The position numbers were made by a program, and so were the translations under genes. A stretch of 64,000 nt of DNA. Source: Lacunisphaera sp. Lineage in GTDB: Bacteria; Verrucomicrobiota; Verrucomicrobiia; Opitutales; Opitutaceae. The stretch is from positions 1-64,000 of the forward strand of contig JAQSCO010000055.1 in the NCBI GenBank assembly GCA_029945445.1, written 5' to 3'. Shown in pieces: positions 1 to 8,320 of the stretch; position 1 is the stretch's first letter, and the number at the start of each line of letters is the position of its first letter. The notes under the pieces are model-generated. The model was not told the DNA's origin, did no database searches, and worked only from the letters and a program-made list of their open reading frames with translations.

Positions 1-54
1 AGCGACTCATTCGTAATGAGTAGGTCGTCGGTTCAAATCCGACAAGCGGCTCCA
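1..54 (+). tRNA. tRNA-Thr (CGT anticodon), 5' end cut by the window edge
   Basis: The anticodon stem ACTCA/TGAGT closes a seven-base loop TTCGTAA, giving anticodon CGT (threonine). The T arm GTCGG-TTCAAAT-CCGAC follows, then the 3' acceptor strand AAGCGGC, discriminator T and an encoded CCA at 52-54. The D arm and 5' acceptor strand lie before the window. Confidence 0.93.
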
Positions 55-163
55 GCCTTCGCGGCGGCTACGGCTGGCAAGCCAGCCACCTGACTGGGCC
101 GCGCGGCAATCCGACCTCGACTACGCGGGGCGGGCCCGCAACCGTGGCGGGAACAACGGCGCC

Positions 164-1201
164 ATGAAAATCCTCGTAGCGGACGACCACGCCTCCGGCC
201 GGCAGGTGATCATGGATATCATCGCCGCGATGGGGCATGAGGTGGTGGCCGCGGAGGACGGCCCGTCCGCCCTGCTTCAGGCGCGGCTGGAGATGCCCGA
301 CCTGGTCATCCTCGACGTGGAAATGCCGGGACTGAGCGGCTTCGAGGTGTGCAAGCTGCTCCGGGCGGAGGAAGCGACCAGCCGGATGTCCATCATCATG
401 TTGACGGCCCTCCATGAGACCGAGGATCGCGTCCGCGGCCTGAACATCGGGGCCGACGATTACCTGATCAAGCCGTTCGCGGTGAAGGAGCTGATGGCCC
501 GCATCGAGAAGCGGCTTGAAGCCAAGCGGGAGGCGGACGCGTTGCGCGACCGGCAGGCCGTCATCCGCCAGGTGTTCGAGCGCTATGTCCCGCCACACGT
601 GGTGGAGCGGCTGCTGCAGGATCCCTCGCTGGTGAAGCTCGGCGGCGAAATGCAGGAGGTCACCGTGCTGTTCGCCGATCTCGAGGGCTTTACGCGCATG
701 TCGGAGCACATGCACCCGGAAAAATTGCTGAGCATCCTCAACCACTATCACGATCTGGTGGTGAACCTCGTGCTGCAACATCACGGCACCGTGAACAAGT
801 TCATCGGCGACGGCGTCATGGCGCTCTTCAATACGCCGCTGCCCGACCCCCGGCACGCCGGGCAGGCCGTGGGGGCGGCGCTGGCCATCCGCGATGCGCT
901 GACGGAATTCCACCGGCAGTTCGAGCCGGCGCACCGCCTGCCCATCAACTTCGGCCTGCACACCGGGCCGGCCGTCGTGGGCAACGTGGGCACGGCGCAG
1001 ATCATGGACTTCACGGCGGTGGGGGACACGGTGAACCTCGCGGCGCGGCTGCGCGAACACGCCCATGGCGGCCAGATCCTCATCAGTGACAAGACCCACG
1101 CCCAGCTGGCCGGCCGGGCCGAAGTGCGGATCGTGGGGCCCCAGCAGGTCAAGAACCGCTCGGAGCCGGTGATGACCTACGAGGTCCTGCAGTGGCGGTG
1201 A
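164..1201 (+). CDS. Response regulator with C-terminal class III nucleotide cyclase domain
   Basis: A 345-residue protein. Residues 1-120 are a receiver domain with the acidic pair after ILVADD, phospho-acceptor Asp51 (ILDVEMPG), Thr81 and Lys103 (KPF). A short helical linker leads to a class III cyclase domain from about residue 165. The metal aspartates are seen in FADLEGFT (Asp172) and FIGDG (Asp216), and the transition-state Asn291/Arg295 in NLAAR. The Thr seven residues before Asn291 resembles the Lys-Thr adenylate-type pair, so cAMP is the likelier product, though cGMP is not excluded. It probably makes a cyclic nucleotide in response to phosphorylation by a kinase encoded elsewhere. 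No partner kinase is adjacent, and the gene follows a tRNA by about 110 bases. Confidence 0.88.
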   Translation: MKILVADDHASGRQVIMDIIAAMGHEVVAAEDGPSALLQARLEMPDLVILDVEMPGLSGFEVCKLLRAEEATSRMSIIMLTALHETEDRVRGLNIGADDYLIKPFAVKELMARIEKRLEAKREADALRDRQAVIRQVFERYVPPHVVERLLQDPSLVKLGGEMQEVTVLFADLEGFTRMSEHMHPEKLLSILNHYHDLVVNLVLQHHGTVNKFIGDGVMALFNTPLPDPRHAGQAVGAALAIRDALTEFHRQFEPAHRLPINFGLHTGPAVVGNVGTAQIMDFTAVGDTVNLAARLREHAHGGQILISDKTHAQLAGRAEVRIVGPQQVKNRSEPVMTYEVLQWR

Positions 1202-1209
1202 AGCGCTGG

Positions 1210-1230
1210 CTTGTCATTCTGAACCCAGCG
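1210..1230 (+). repeat. Dispersed 21-base repeat, copy 1
   Basis: Begins CTTGTCATTCTGAACCCAGC. The reverse complement of 7254-7274 matches it at 19 of 21 bases. It sits just after the cyclase gene in the 136-base convergent gap before the LON-domain gene. The rest of that gap holds only a weak CACCCC/GGGGTG hairpin near 1294-1316, with no T-run. Confidence 0.5.
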
Positions 1231-1337
1231 GAAAATCCCTAGAGGACTCAGCCCTGTTCGGTTAGGCTCCCGACACACCCCGTCGGTGCGCACCACCCCT
1301 CTTGTGAGTTGGGGTGAGCAAACCTGACGGAGTAGTG

Positions 1338-2009
1338 CTAGTTATCCGCGATGTGGTCGTCGGGCAGGTGGCCCTGCAGCTTGCGGCGGAGGCGCTGGTC
1401 CTCAATCTCGGCCTTCAGTGCGGTGGCAAAGAGCTGCAGCCGGCGGCGCGTCTCGAGGGTTTCAAGCAGCTGCTGCTTGAGGGCGCTGTTCTCGCAGAGG
1501 TTGAACACGGCGATGTCGGCAAAGGTGTCGATGTCGTCGATGCTCTCGAGGAATTGCGTCATGCCCTTCGGCACCGGCGTGCCGAGCCGGCGGCGGAGGT
1601 TGAGCAGGCGCATGACCTCGAAGCGCAGCAGCTCGAGCTCGGCGTGGTGCGTGCCGGCCGTGGTCGTGATCGGTTTGACCGCGATGATGCGGTAGGGCGC
1701 CTCCCGGACGATGGCCTTCACCTCGACGCGGCAGATGCCCTGGAGCAGGAGGTTGGACGTGTCGTTCTCGGCCTTCTGGCAGGCGCGGATGATGCCGATC
1801 GAGGCGATGGAGGGCAGCGGCTCATCGGCCCCGTTCTGGGCGGGATCAAGCCGCGCGACCGCGAAAATCCGGTTCGAGCAAAGCACATCGCGCAGCATCT
1901 GCCGGTAGCGCGGCTCGAAAATATGCAGTGGCAGCAGCGCCTGCGGAAAGAACACGGTGTTGGGCAGCGTCATCACCGGCACCGTCTCGGGCACATGCAA
2001 CGTCTCCAT
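1338..2009 (-). CDS. LON peptidase N-terminal (substrate-binding) domain protein
   Basis: A 223-residue protein that is essentially one LON N-terminal domain. It opens with PVMTLPNTVFFPQALLPLHI and IFEPRY, the hallmark strand-turn of this family, followed by an alpha-helical C-terminal half. There is no AAA+ ATPase and no Ser-Lys protease dyad, so this is not a Lon protease. Stand-alone LON-domain proteins occur widely in bacteria and are thought to bind peptides or unfolded protein, but their role is poorly defined. It is convergent with the cyclase gene and divergent from dnaK, and the dnaK-side spacer carries paired palindromes that could regulate both genes. Confidence 0.85.
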   Translation of the reverse strand: METLHVPETVPVMTLPNTVFFPQALLPLHIFEPRYRQMLRDVLCSNRIFAVARLDPAQNGADEPLPSIASIGIIRACQKAENDTSNLLLQGICRVEVKAIVREAPYRIIAVKPITTTAGTHHAELELLRFEVMRLLNLRRRLGTPVPKGMTQFLESIDDIDTFADIAVFNLCENSALKQQLLETLETRRRLQLFATALKAEIEDQRLRRKLQGHLPDDHIADN

Positions 2010-2053
2010 GAATAAAAGGTAGGCGCCGCCGCCGGATTATCAACCCGAGGTTC

Positions 2054-2099
2054 GTGCCACAGTGGGACACGCCGAAAAATAGATGTGCCACGGTGGCAC
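2054..2099. promoter_or_regulatory. Paired inverted palindromes upstream of dnaK
   Basis: GTGCCACAGTGGGACAC (2054-2070) and GTGCCACGGTGGCAC (2085-2099) lie in the 204-base divergent spacer between the LON-domain gene and dnaK. The second is a near-perfect dyad. Read in reverse complement it repeats the first, including the preceding TTC (TTCGTGCCACNGTGG). The arrangement suits either an operator pair or a stem-loop. It is not the HrcA/CIRCE sequence. Function is inferred from position only. Confidence 0.4.
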
Positions 2100-2213
2100 G
2101 AAAGCGATGGGTGGTGGGAGAATGGATCGCCTCGATGTATTTCCTAAGGCATTGGCTTACAGGAGTAAAAGAATCAACACCGGCCGAGGCACAGGCATTG
2201 CTGGATAGGGCGC

Positions 2214-4154
2214 ATGAGTAAGATTTTAGGCATCGATTTGGGCACGACGAATTCCTGCATGGCGATCATGGAGGGCGGCGAGCCCGTGGTGATTCCGAAC
2301 GCCGAGGGCGCGCGCACGACGCCGTCAGTCGTCGCGTTCACCAAGACCGGCGAGCGCGTTGTCGGCCAGGCCGCGAAACGCCAGGCCGTGACCAATCCGA
2401 AGAACACAATCTTTTCCGCGAAGCGCCTCATCGGCCGCAAATTCACCGAGGTCAGCGAGGAGGCCAAGAACCTGCCCTACAAGGTGGTCGCCGGCAAGAA
2501 CGGCGACGCCTACGTCGAGGTGCAGGTCGGCGACAAGGCCGAGCAGTTCGCGCCGCAGCAGATCGCGGCGTTCGTCCTCGGCAAGCTGAAGGCCGATGCC
2601 GAGGCCTACCTCGGCGAGAAGATCACGCAGGCCGTCATCACGGTCCCGGCTTACTTTAACGACGCCCAGCGTCAGGCCACCAAGGATGCCGGCAAGATCG
2701 CCGGCCTCGAGGTGCTCCGCATCATCAACGAGCCGACGGCCGCCTCGCTCGCCTACGGCCTCGACAAGAAAAAGGACGAGAAGATCGCGGTGTTCGACCT
2801 CGGCGGCGGCACCTTTGACGTCTCGATCCTCGAGATCGGCGACGGCGTGTTCGAGGTGAAGGCGACCAACGGCGACACCCACCTCGGCGGCGACAATTGG
2901 GACGACGCCATCATCGGCTGGCTCGTTGACAGCTTTAAGAAGGAAAACGGCATCGACCTCCGCAAGGACCCGATGGCGCTCCAGCGCCTGAAGGAAGAGG
3001 CCGAGAAGGCCAAGATCGCCCTCTCCTCCGCCACCACCTACGACATCAACCTGCCGTTCATCACGGCGGACGCGTCCGGCCCGAAGCACCTGAACATCGC
3101 GGTCACCCGCGCGAAGATGGAGCAGATCTGCGACGCGCTCTTCGAGCGCTGCATCCAGCCGTTCAAGAACTGCCTCAAGGACTCCGGCGTCTCCACCGAC
3201 AAGATCGACGAGCTCGTGCTCGTCGGCGGCATGACCCGCATGCCCAAGGTCGTCGAGATCGCCCACACCCTCGGCGGCAAGACCCCGCACCAGGGCGTGA
3301 ACCCCGACGAGGTCGTCGCGGTCGGCGCGGCCATCCAGGGCGGCGTCCTCAAGGGCGAGGTGCGCGACGTGCTCCTGCTCGACGTGACCCCGCTCACCCT
3401 CGGCATCATGACCGCGGGCGATGTGTCCACGCCGATGATCCCGCGCAACACCACCATTCCCTCCAAGAAGGCGCAGACGTTTTCCACCTACAGCGACAAC
3501 CAGCCGGGCGTCGAGATCGTGGTCCTGCAGGGCGAGCGCCCGATGGCTCGCGACAACAAGAACCTCGGCACGTTCAAGCTCGACGGCATCCCGCCGGCGC
3601 CGCGCGGCACGCCGCAGATCGAGGTCACCTTCGACATTGACGCCAACGGCATCCTGCACGTCTCCGCCAAGGACATGGGCACCGGTAAGGAGCAGAAGAT
3701 CACCATCCAGGGCTCGTCCGGCCTCTCCAAGGAAGAGGTCGAGAAGATGACCAAGGAGGCCGAACTCAACGCCGCCGAGGACGCCAAGCGCAAGGAGGCC
3801 GTCGAGGCGAAGAACCAGCTCGACACGACCATCTACCAGCTCGAGAAGACCCTCAAGGACGCGGGCGACAAAATTCCCGCCGAGTTGAAGACCAAATTCG
3901 AGGCCGCCATCGCCGACGGCAAGAAGGACCTCGAGTCCAACGACCCGACGAAGATGAAGGCCGCCGTCGAGAACCTCTCGAAGATCGGCGCCGAGCTCTA
4001 CCAGCAGGCGCAGGCGGCCCAGGCGGCCGCCGGGGCCCAGCCGGGCACCGCGCCCGACGCCGGGGCCGCCGCTTCCGAGCCCAAGGCCGCCAAGAAGACC
4101 GAGGGCAAGGTCGTCGATGCCGACGTCGAGATCGTCGACGAAGAGAAGAAATAA
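2214..4154 (+). CDS. dnaK: Chaperone DnaK (Hsp70)
   Basis: A 646-residue Hsp70, the usual length. The nucleotide-binding domain begins [17 protein letters not shown] and contains [11 protein letters not shown] and the phosphate-2 loop [13 protein letters not shown]. The substrate-binding domain follows from about residue 390 ([14 protein letters not shown]), then the helical lid. The tail is an Ala/Gln/Gly-rich flexible stretch ending in the acidic EIVDEEKK typical of bacterial DnaK. It folds nascent and stress-damaged proteins with DnaJ and GrpE, which are not encoded nearby. It is followed at 88 bases by groES-groEL, making a compact heat-shock cluster. No CIRCE element is visible upstream. 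Confidence 0.98.
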   Translation: MSKILGIDLGTTNSCMAIMEGGEPVVIPNAEGARTTPSVVAFTKTGERVVGQAAKRQAVTNPKNTIFSAKRLIGRKFTEVSEEAKNLPYKVVAGKNGDAYVEVQVGDKAEQFAPQQIAAFVLGKLKADAEAYLGEKITQAVITVPAYFNDAQRQATKDAGKIAGLEVLRIINEPTAASLAYGLDKKKDEKIAVFDLGGGTFDVSILEIGDGVFEVKATNGDTHLGGDNWDDAIIGWLVDSFKKENGIDLRKDPMALQRLKEEAEKAKIALSSATTYDINLPFITADASGPKHLNIAVTRAKMEQICDALFERCIQPFKNCLKDSGVSTDKIDELVLVGGMTRMPKVVEIAHTLGGKTPHQGVNPDEVVAVGAAIQGGVLKGEVRDVLLLDVTPLTLGIMTAGDVSTPMIPRNTTIPSKKAQTFSTYSDNQPGVEIVVLQGERPMARDNKNLGTFKLDGIPPAPRGTPQIEVTFDIDANGILHVSAKDMGTGKEQKITIQGSSGLSKEEVEKMTKEAELNAAEDAKRKEAVEAKNQLDTTIYQLEKTLKDAGDKIPAELKTKFEAAIADGKKDLESNDPTKMKAAVENLSKIGAELYQQAQAAQAAAGAQPGTAPDAGAAASEPKAAKKTEGKVVDADVEIVDEEKK

Positions 4155-4166
4155 CCTTTTGCGAGC

Positions 4167-4192
4167 ACCCGCTCCCTGCTAGGGGAACGGGT
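4167..4192 (+). terminator. Possible hairpin between dnaK and groES
   Basis: ACCCGCTCCC (4167-4176) can pair with GGGAACGGGT (4183-4192), with one mismatch, across a six-base loop. Only a short TTTT occurs eight bases later (4199-4202). It may be a weak terminator or a processing hairpin that lets groESL levels differ from dnaK. This is an inference from fold alone. Confidence 0.3.
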
Positions 4193-4241
4193 TCCCGCTT
4201 TTCATCCACCCATCCTCCAACCCCAACCAGACAAAACCAAT

Positions 4242-4538
4242 ATGGCTAAAGTAAACATCAAACCCATCGGTGATCGCGTGCTCGTGCAGCACATCGAGGA
4301 AAAAGAACAAGTTCGCGGCGGGATCATCATTCCCGACAGCGCCAAAGAAAAACCGCAGGAGGCCAAGGTCATCGCCCTGGGCACCGGCAAGCGGGATGAA
4401 AACGGCAAGGTCACGCCCTTCGAGGTGAAGGTCGGCGACAAGGTCCTCATCTCCAAATACGGCGGCACCGAGGTCAAGATCGACGACCAGAAGTTCACGC
4501 TCGTCCGCGAGGACGACATTCTCGGCGTCATCGGCTAA
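4242..4538 (+). CDS. groES: Co-chaperonin GroES (Hsp10)
   Basis: A 98-residue Hsp10 of normal length. It begins [13 protein letters not shown], followed by the mobile loop [16 protein letters not shown] that docks on GroEL. The C-terminal half contains [17 protein letters not shown] and ends DDILGVIG. It caps the GroEL cylinder to close the folding chamber. groEL starts 50 bases downstream, and that spacer is a heptamer repeat array rather than an ordinary leader. Confidence 0.98.
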   Translation: MAKVNIKPIGDRVLVQHIEEKEQVRGGIIIPDSAKEKPQEAKVIALGTGKRDENGKVTPFEVKVGDKVLISKYGGTEVKIDDQKFTLVREDDILGVIG

Positions 4539-4548
4539 GCCGCTTCGC

Positions 4549-4576
4549 TCTCAACTCTCATCACTCAACTCTAAAC
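4549..4576 (+). repeat. Heptamer array between groES and groEL
   Basis: Four contiguous seven-base units fill most of the spacer: TCTCAAC, TCTCATC, ACTCAAC, TCTAAAC (GTTGAGA-like on the minus strand). The same GTTGAGA word occurs in the coxC-coxD spacer. No inverted second arm is seen here. Confidence 0.65.
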
Positions 4577-4588
4577 TAGTTTTATCAT

Positions 4589-6232
4589 ATGGCAGCCAAA
4601 CAACTCCTGTTCGACGAGGCCGCTCGTCAGAAAATCCTCCGCGGTGTCGAGATCCTCTCCCGCGCCGTCAAGGTCACCCTCGGGCCCAAGGGCCGGAATG
4701 TCGTGATCGACAAGAAATTCGGATCGCCGACCGTCACCAAGGACGGCGTCACCGTCGCCAAGGAAGTCGAGCTTCCCGATCCCTACGAGAACATGGGCGC
4801 GCAGATGGTCAAGGAAGTCGCTTCCAAGACCTCCGACGCCGCCGGTGACGGCACCACCACGGCGACCGTGCTCGCCGAGGGCATCTATCGCGAGGGCCTG
4901 AAGAACGTCACCGCCGGCGCCAACCCGGTCTACCTCAAGCGCGGCATCGACAAGGCCGTCGAGGCCGCCGTCGCCGAGCTCGCGCGTGTTTCCAAGAAGG
5001 TCAATGACCGCGAGGAAATCCGCCAGGTCGCCACCGTCTCCGCCAACTGGGACGAGACCATCGGCAACATCATCGCCGACGCCATGGACAAGGTCGGCAA
5101 GGACGGCACCATCACCGTCGAAGAGGCCAAGTCCATCGAGACCAGCCTCGACGTCGTCGAGGGCATGCAGTTCGACAAGGGCTACCTCTCGCCCTACTTC
5201 GCCACCAACATGGAGGCTCAGGAGGCCGTCCTCGAGGACGCCTACGTGCTCATCCACGAGAAGAAGATCGCCAACCTGCAGGAGTTCCTCCCGTTGCTCC
5301 AGTCGGTCGCCAAGACCGGCAAGCCGCTCCTCGTCATCGCCGAGGAAGTCGAGGGCGAGGCGCTCGCCGCGCTCGTCGTCAACAAGATCCGCGGCACGAT
5401 CAACGTGTGCGCCGTCAAGGCCCCCGGCTTCGGCGACCGCCGCAAGGCCATGCTCGAGGACATCGCGGTCCTCACCGGCGGCAAGTGCATCACCGAGGAC
5501 CTCGGCCTCAAGCTCGAGAACCTCACCATCGCCGACCTCGGCAAGGCCAAGCGCATCACCGTCGACAAGGAGAACACCACCATTGTCGAGGGTGGCGGCA
5601 AGACCTCCGAGATCCAGGGCCGCGTGAAACAGATTCGCCGCCAGATCGAGGAGACCACCAGCGATTACGACAAGGAGAAGCTCCAGGAGCGCCTTGCCAA
5701 GCTCGCCGGCGGTATCGCCGTCATCAACGTCGGTGCCTCCACCGAGGTGGAGATGAAGGAGAAGAAGGCCCGCGTCGAAGACGCGCTGCACGCCACCCGG
5801 GCGGCCGTGGAAGAGGGCATCGTCGCCGGCGGCGGCGTCGCGCTCCTCCGCACCATCAAGGCCATCGAGGCCCTCAAGCTCGAGGGTGACGAAGCCTTCG
5901 GCGCCCAGATCGTGCGCCGCGCCATCGAGCACCCGATCCGCATGCTTTGCGCCAACGCGGGCGTGGACGCCGGCGTCGTCGTGAAGGAAGTGCTCTCCGG
6001 CAAGGGCAACCTCGGCTACAACGTGGCCACCGGTGAATACGAGGACCTCGTCAAGGCCGGTGTCGTCGACCCCACGAAGGTCACGCGCACCGCGCTGCAG
6101 AACGCGGCCTCGATCGCCGGCCTGCTGCTGACGACCGAGTGCATGATCACCGACCTCCCGGAGAAGAAGGAAGCTCCGGGTGGCGGCGGCGGCCACGGCG
6201 GCGGCGGCGGCATGGGCGGCATGGACTACTAA
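4589..6232 (+). CDS. groEL: Chaperonin GroEL (Hsp60)
   Basis: A 547-residue Hsp60 covering the full equatorial-intermediate-apical order. Seen directly: [19 protein letters not shown] near the start, the ATP-binding [17 protein letters not shown], the apical [19 protein letters not shown], and [15 protein letters not shown] in the second equatorial segment. It ends in the Gly-Gly-Met-rich tail GGMGGMDY. It forms the double-ring folding chamber closed by GroES. The ATG follows a repeat array rather than a clear ribosome-binding site. A strong terminator lies 30 bases after the stop codon. Confidence 0.98.
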   Translation: MAAKQLLFDEAARQKILRGVEILSRAVKVTLGPKGRNVVIDKKFGSPTVTKDGVTVAKEVELPDPYENMGAQMVKEVASKTSDAAGDGTTTATVLAEGIYREGLKNVTAGANPVYLKRGIDKAVEAAVAELARVSKKVNDREEIRQVATVSANWDETIGNIIADAMDKVGKDGTITVEEAKSIETSLDVVEGMQFDKGYLSPYFATNMEAQEAVLEDAYVLIHEKKIANLQEFLPLLQSVAKTGKPLLVIAEEVEGEALAALVVNKIRGTINVCAVKAPGFGDRRKAMLEDIAVLTGGKCITEDLGLKLENLTIADLGKAKRITVDKENTTIVEGGGKTSEIQGRVKQIRRQIEETTSDYDKEKLQERLAKLAGGIAVINVGASTEVEMKEKKARVEDALHATRAAVEEGIVAGGGVALLRTIKAIEALKLEGDEAFGAQIVRRAIEHPIRMLCANAGVDAGVVVKEVLSGKGNLGYNVATGEYEDLVKAGVVDPTKVTRTALQNAASIAGLLLTTECMITDLPEKKEAPGGGGGHGGGGGMGGMDY

Positions 6233-6261
6233 GTCCGGGTCACCAACCTCCCAACAACTTC

Positions 6262-6293
6262 AAGGCGCGCTCTTCGGAGCGCGCCTTTTTCTT
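6262..6293 (+). terminator. Rho-independent terminator after groEL
   Basis: Perfect ten-base stem AAGGCGCGCT/AGCGCGCCTT with a CTTCGG loop, followed by TTT-CTT. It closes the dnaK-groES-groEL cluster. Confidence 0.9.
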
Positions 6294-6302
6294 GTCGAAT
6301 AG

Positions 6303-6575
6303 TTACGCGAATTTCAGAGGAATGGTCGCGCTTATGGGTCTTTCTCCAATATAGCCGACGACGAAGACGGTGCGCGGGCTAACCTCAGTAAACCCCAAAG
6401 CGCAGACTCCGGCTAAGTTGTGATTGGGGACCTCAATCGTCTGGGCGATGCCGCCGCCTCGATTGGCAAAAATAGCCACTAAGACGTCAGGTGATCGAGG
6501 CAGTTTTTTTATGACGTTTCTGAGTATTTCCTCAATAGTGGCGTGCGGGGCCAGGCTGGCTGGAGGTAGCGCCAT
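6303..6575 (-). CDS. Hypothetical small protein
   Basis: A 90-residue reading frame that I do not recognise. It starts MALPPASLAPHATIEEILRN, has alternating hydrophobic strands (VLVAIFANRG, GVCALGFTEV, RTVFVVGYIG), and shows no signal peptide or metal motif. Base composition is lower in G+C than the neighbours, consistent with a real but possibly acquired gene. It is convergent with groEL and divergent from the toxin-antitoxin pair, sharing a 61-base upstream spacer. It could be a spurious frame, but the amino-acid composition is protein-like and no longer frame competes. Confidence 0.45.
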   Translation of the reverse strand: MALPPASLAPHATIEEILRNVIKKLPRSPDVLVAIFANRGGGIAQTIEVPNHNLAGVCALGFTEVSPRTVFVVGYIGERPISATIPLKFA

Positions 6576-6636
6576 TGCGGCGTACGGAACGGCAGCAGGC
6601 TTGACCGCGACGCTATAACGGCTTTATTGCGCTGAT

Positions 6637-6921
6637 ATGACGACTCTCTCTCCGACCAAGGCGCGGGCGAATCTCACCCACTGGCTCAAGCGGGCCGTGG
6701 CGGGGGAGGACATCGGCATCCTGTGCGGCGACAAGGTGGTCGCCTTGCGGACGGTGCGCGTGTTCTCCGAGGACTCCGATTACGCGAAGCGCGAATACGG
6801 TGTCACCGAGGCGGAGTTGAAGGCTTTTGTGAAGAGAGTGAATGCACAAACAGCGCGTGACCGCAGGGCCGGGCGGATGACGCGTTACACCGGAGATCTT
6901 AATGCCGCCCTTAGAGATTGA
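6637..6921 (+). CDS. Phd/YefM-like antitoxin
   Basis: A 94-residue protein opening TTLSPTKARANLTHWLKRAV, the short strand-helix pattern of Phd/YefM DNA-binding antitoxins (SxTKARANL is characteristic). A strand GILCGDKVVALRTV and a basic, probably disordered tail follow, and the tail would wrap the toxin. Its last 20 bases overlap the next gene, the usual translational coupling of type II toxin-antitoxin operons. It would neutralise the toxin and autorepress the operon. Family assignment is from pattern only. Confidence 0.72.
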   Translation: MTTLSPTKARANLTHWLKRAVAGEDIGILCGDKVVALRTVRVFSEDSDYAKREYGVTEAELKAFVKRVNAQTARDRRAGRMTRYTGDLNAALRD

Positions 6922-7186
6922 TTTCTCTCCTCAGTTCAGACGTCGGGCCCGTCAACTATCGCAGGACCAGCGCCGGCAAGTAGCCGGAGCCAGCGATGCG
7001 TTGCGTGAAGCCTTCGGCCACCCTCATCGACATGGCGGGCTTGGGGTCCGCAAGCTGGGTGGGAATCTCCACGAGTTCCGCGTAGGCCGTGATCTTCGTG
7101 TGGTGTTTGAGCTGCAGGGCAGCCGGGCGGAGTTCGTCATGATCGGCAACCACGACGAGGTGCGGCGCTTCCTGATGAATCGTTGA
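6902..7186 (+). CDS. RelE/ParE-family toxin
   Basis: A 94-residue basic protein with the RelE/ParE fold signature. Two N-terminal helices (FRRRARQLSQDQRRQVA) precede the strands KLGGNLHEFRVGRDLRVVFE and the terminal FVMIGNHDEVRRFL, a very typical ending. Members either cleave mRNA in the ribosome or poison gyrase, and the sequence does not decide which. The ATG at 6902 lies inside the antitoxin gene. The pair sits after the chaperonin terminator, a typical place for a small acquired module. Confidence 0.8.
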   Translation: MPPLEIDFSPQFRRRARQLSQDQRRQVAGASDALREAFGHPHRHGGLGVRKLGGNLHEFRVGRDLRVVFELQGSRAEFVMIGNHDEVRRFLMNR

Positions 7187-7253
7187 GCCGAGGGCACATA
7201 AGTTGCCGGACGACAGAGTGGACTGGATGTCTACCAGCCTGCTGGCTAGACTT

Positions 7254-7274
7254 CGCTGCGCTCAGAATGACAAG
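7254..7274 (-). repeat. Dispersed 21-base repeat, copy 2
   Basis: Reverse complement begins CTTGTCATTCTGAGCGCAGC, matching 1210-1230 at 19 of 21 bases. It lies in the 183-base gap after the toxin gene. The same gap also contains TTTGTGTCAATCCGTGG near 7289, resembling the ATTCGTGT words elsewhere in the window, and no gene that I can support. Confidence 0.5.
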
Positions 7275-7369
7275 CTGGGAGGATTTATTTGTGTCAATCC
7301 GTGGTGGCAGGGCGCGGATTCAGTTCTGCGCCGCGGTGGTGAAGGGACTCACCGCCCTACCTCAGGCCT

Positions 7370-8320
7370 TCAAGCTTCGGCCAGGGGTCGCGTCACCGGG
7401 GCAAAGCCCAGCCGCGCCGCGCGCCGGCGCAGATCGATGGCGTAACGGCTCCACGAGCGGACGATGCGCTTGGTGTCGACGAGCGTGAGGTCGCCGCATT
7501 GGGACAGCGTGTGGCAGCCGTCCGGATGCGAGGCACTGAAAAGGTCGCCGGTGAGGGGGGGATGGGCGAGATGCTCAAAGGCGAGGTCGTCGGGCGTCAG
7601 CGTCGTGAAGCAGAGGAAGCGGAGCGCACCGCCGTAGGTCCGGCTGCAGTCCTGCACCGGCAGGAGCAGCGCACCGTCCCGGGTGACGAACGGGGTGCCG
7701 CCGGGCCGGGCGCCGCGGCGGTCGTCGAGGATGGGGTTCTGCGGATGCAGCCGCCAGGGTCCGGTGAGGCTTTGCGCATAGGCCACGTGGAGCTCGCGCT
7801 GGTCGCGGGCCTTGGGCCCGACAATCGTGAAGAACATCCACCAGAGGCCCCCGTGCTTGATCACGGAAGCCTCGGCGCCCGGCACGCCGGCGAGCAGGGT
7901 CGTTTCGCGCACCCAGCGGCTGGGAAATTCCCGCGCGCGGTAAAGCGTGATCTCGCCGCTGTGGTGGCATTCCGGAATCATGAAGACCTCGTTGCGGTCC
8001 TGGACGATAAAAGGGTAGGAGAGGTGGAACGGCCGGGACAGCACCACCGACGAGTTGCGCCAGGCGAGGTTCGGGTCGAATTCGTGGTGCTCGATGACGC
8101 CGTGCTTCGTCCGGTAGTCGAACGACTCGACAAACACGTGCGTGACGCCGCGGCGCCGCAGCCCGAACGGGTCGGCCAGGTAGCACCAGGGGCCGGGATC
8201 GGGCAGCCAGGTGACCCGCTGTTGCCACGGCAAGCCCACCCCGGCGGGCTCGAGCAGCGCCGTGATCGGCGCGTTGATCAGGCCGACCTGCCAGAAATCG
8301 CTGCAGGGCGGGCGGATCAT
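7370..8320 (-). CDS. GINT1-N/GH43-like five-bladed propeller protein (glucosamine inositolphosphorylceramide transferase family)
   Basis: A 316-residue soluble protein with repeated blade-like segments: WCYLADPFGLRRRG, YPFIVQDRNEVFMIPE, WWMFFTIVGP and RPGGTPFVTRDGALLLPVQD. This pattern is seen in the N-terminal propeller domain of the plant GINT1 family and its bacterial relatives. Those bacterial relatives often lie in cell-surface glycan loci. It overlaps the upstream glycosyltransferase gene by four bases (ATGA), so the two are co-translated and probably act on one glycan. Catalytic function is not established, and it could instead bind or hydrolyse a sugar. Confidence 0.65.
   Translation of the reverse strand: MIRPPCSDFWQVGLINAPITALLEPAGVGLPWQQRVTWLPDPGPWCYLADPFGLRRRGVTHVFVESFDYRTKHGVIEHHEFDPNLAWRNSSVVLSRPFHLSYPFIVQDRNEVFMIPECHHSGEITLYRAREFPSRWVRETTLLAGVPGAEASVIKHGGLWWMFFTIVGPKARDQRELHVAYAQSLTGPWRLHPQNPILDDRRGARPGGTPFVTRDGALLLPVQDCSRTYGGALRFLCFTTLTPDDLAFEHLAHPPLTGDLFSASHPDGCHTLSQCGDLTLVDTKRIVRSWSRYAIDLRRRAARLGFAPVTRPLAEA

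Noticed and set aside
1294-1316. Terminator between the cyclase and LON-domain genes
   Set aside because: The CACCCC/GGGGTG stem has an 11-base loop and no T-run on either strand.
2010-4241. CIRCE (HrcA) operator upstream of dnaK or groES
   Set aside because: No TTAGCACTC-N9-GAGTGCTAA-like sequence is present in either spacer.
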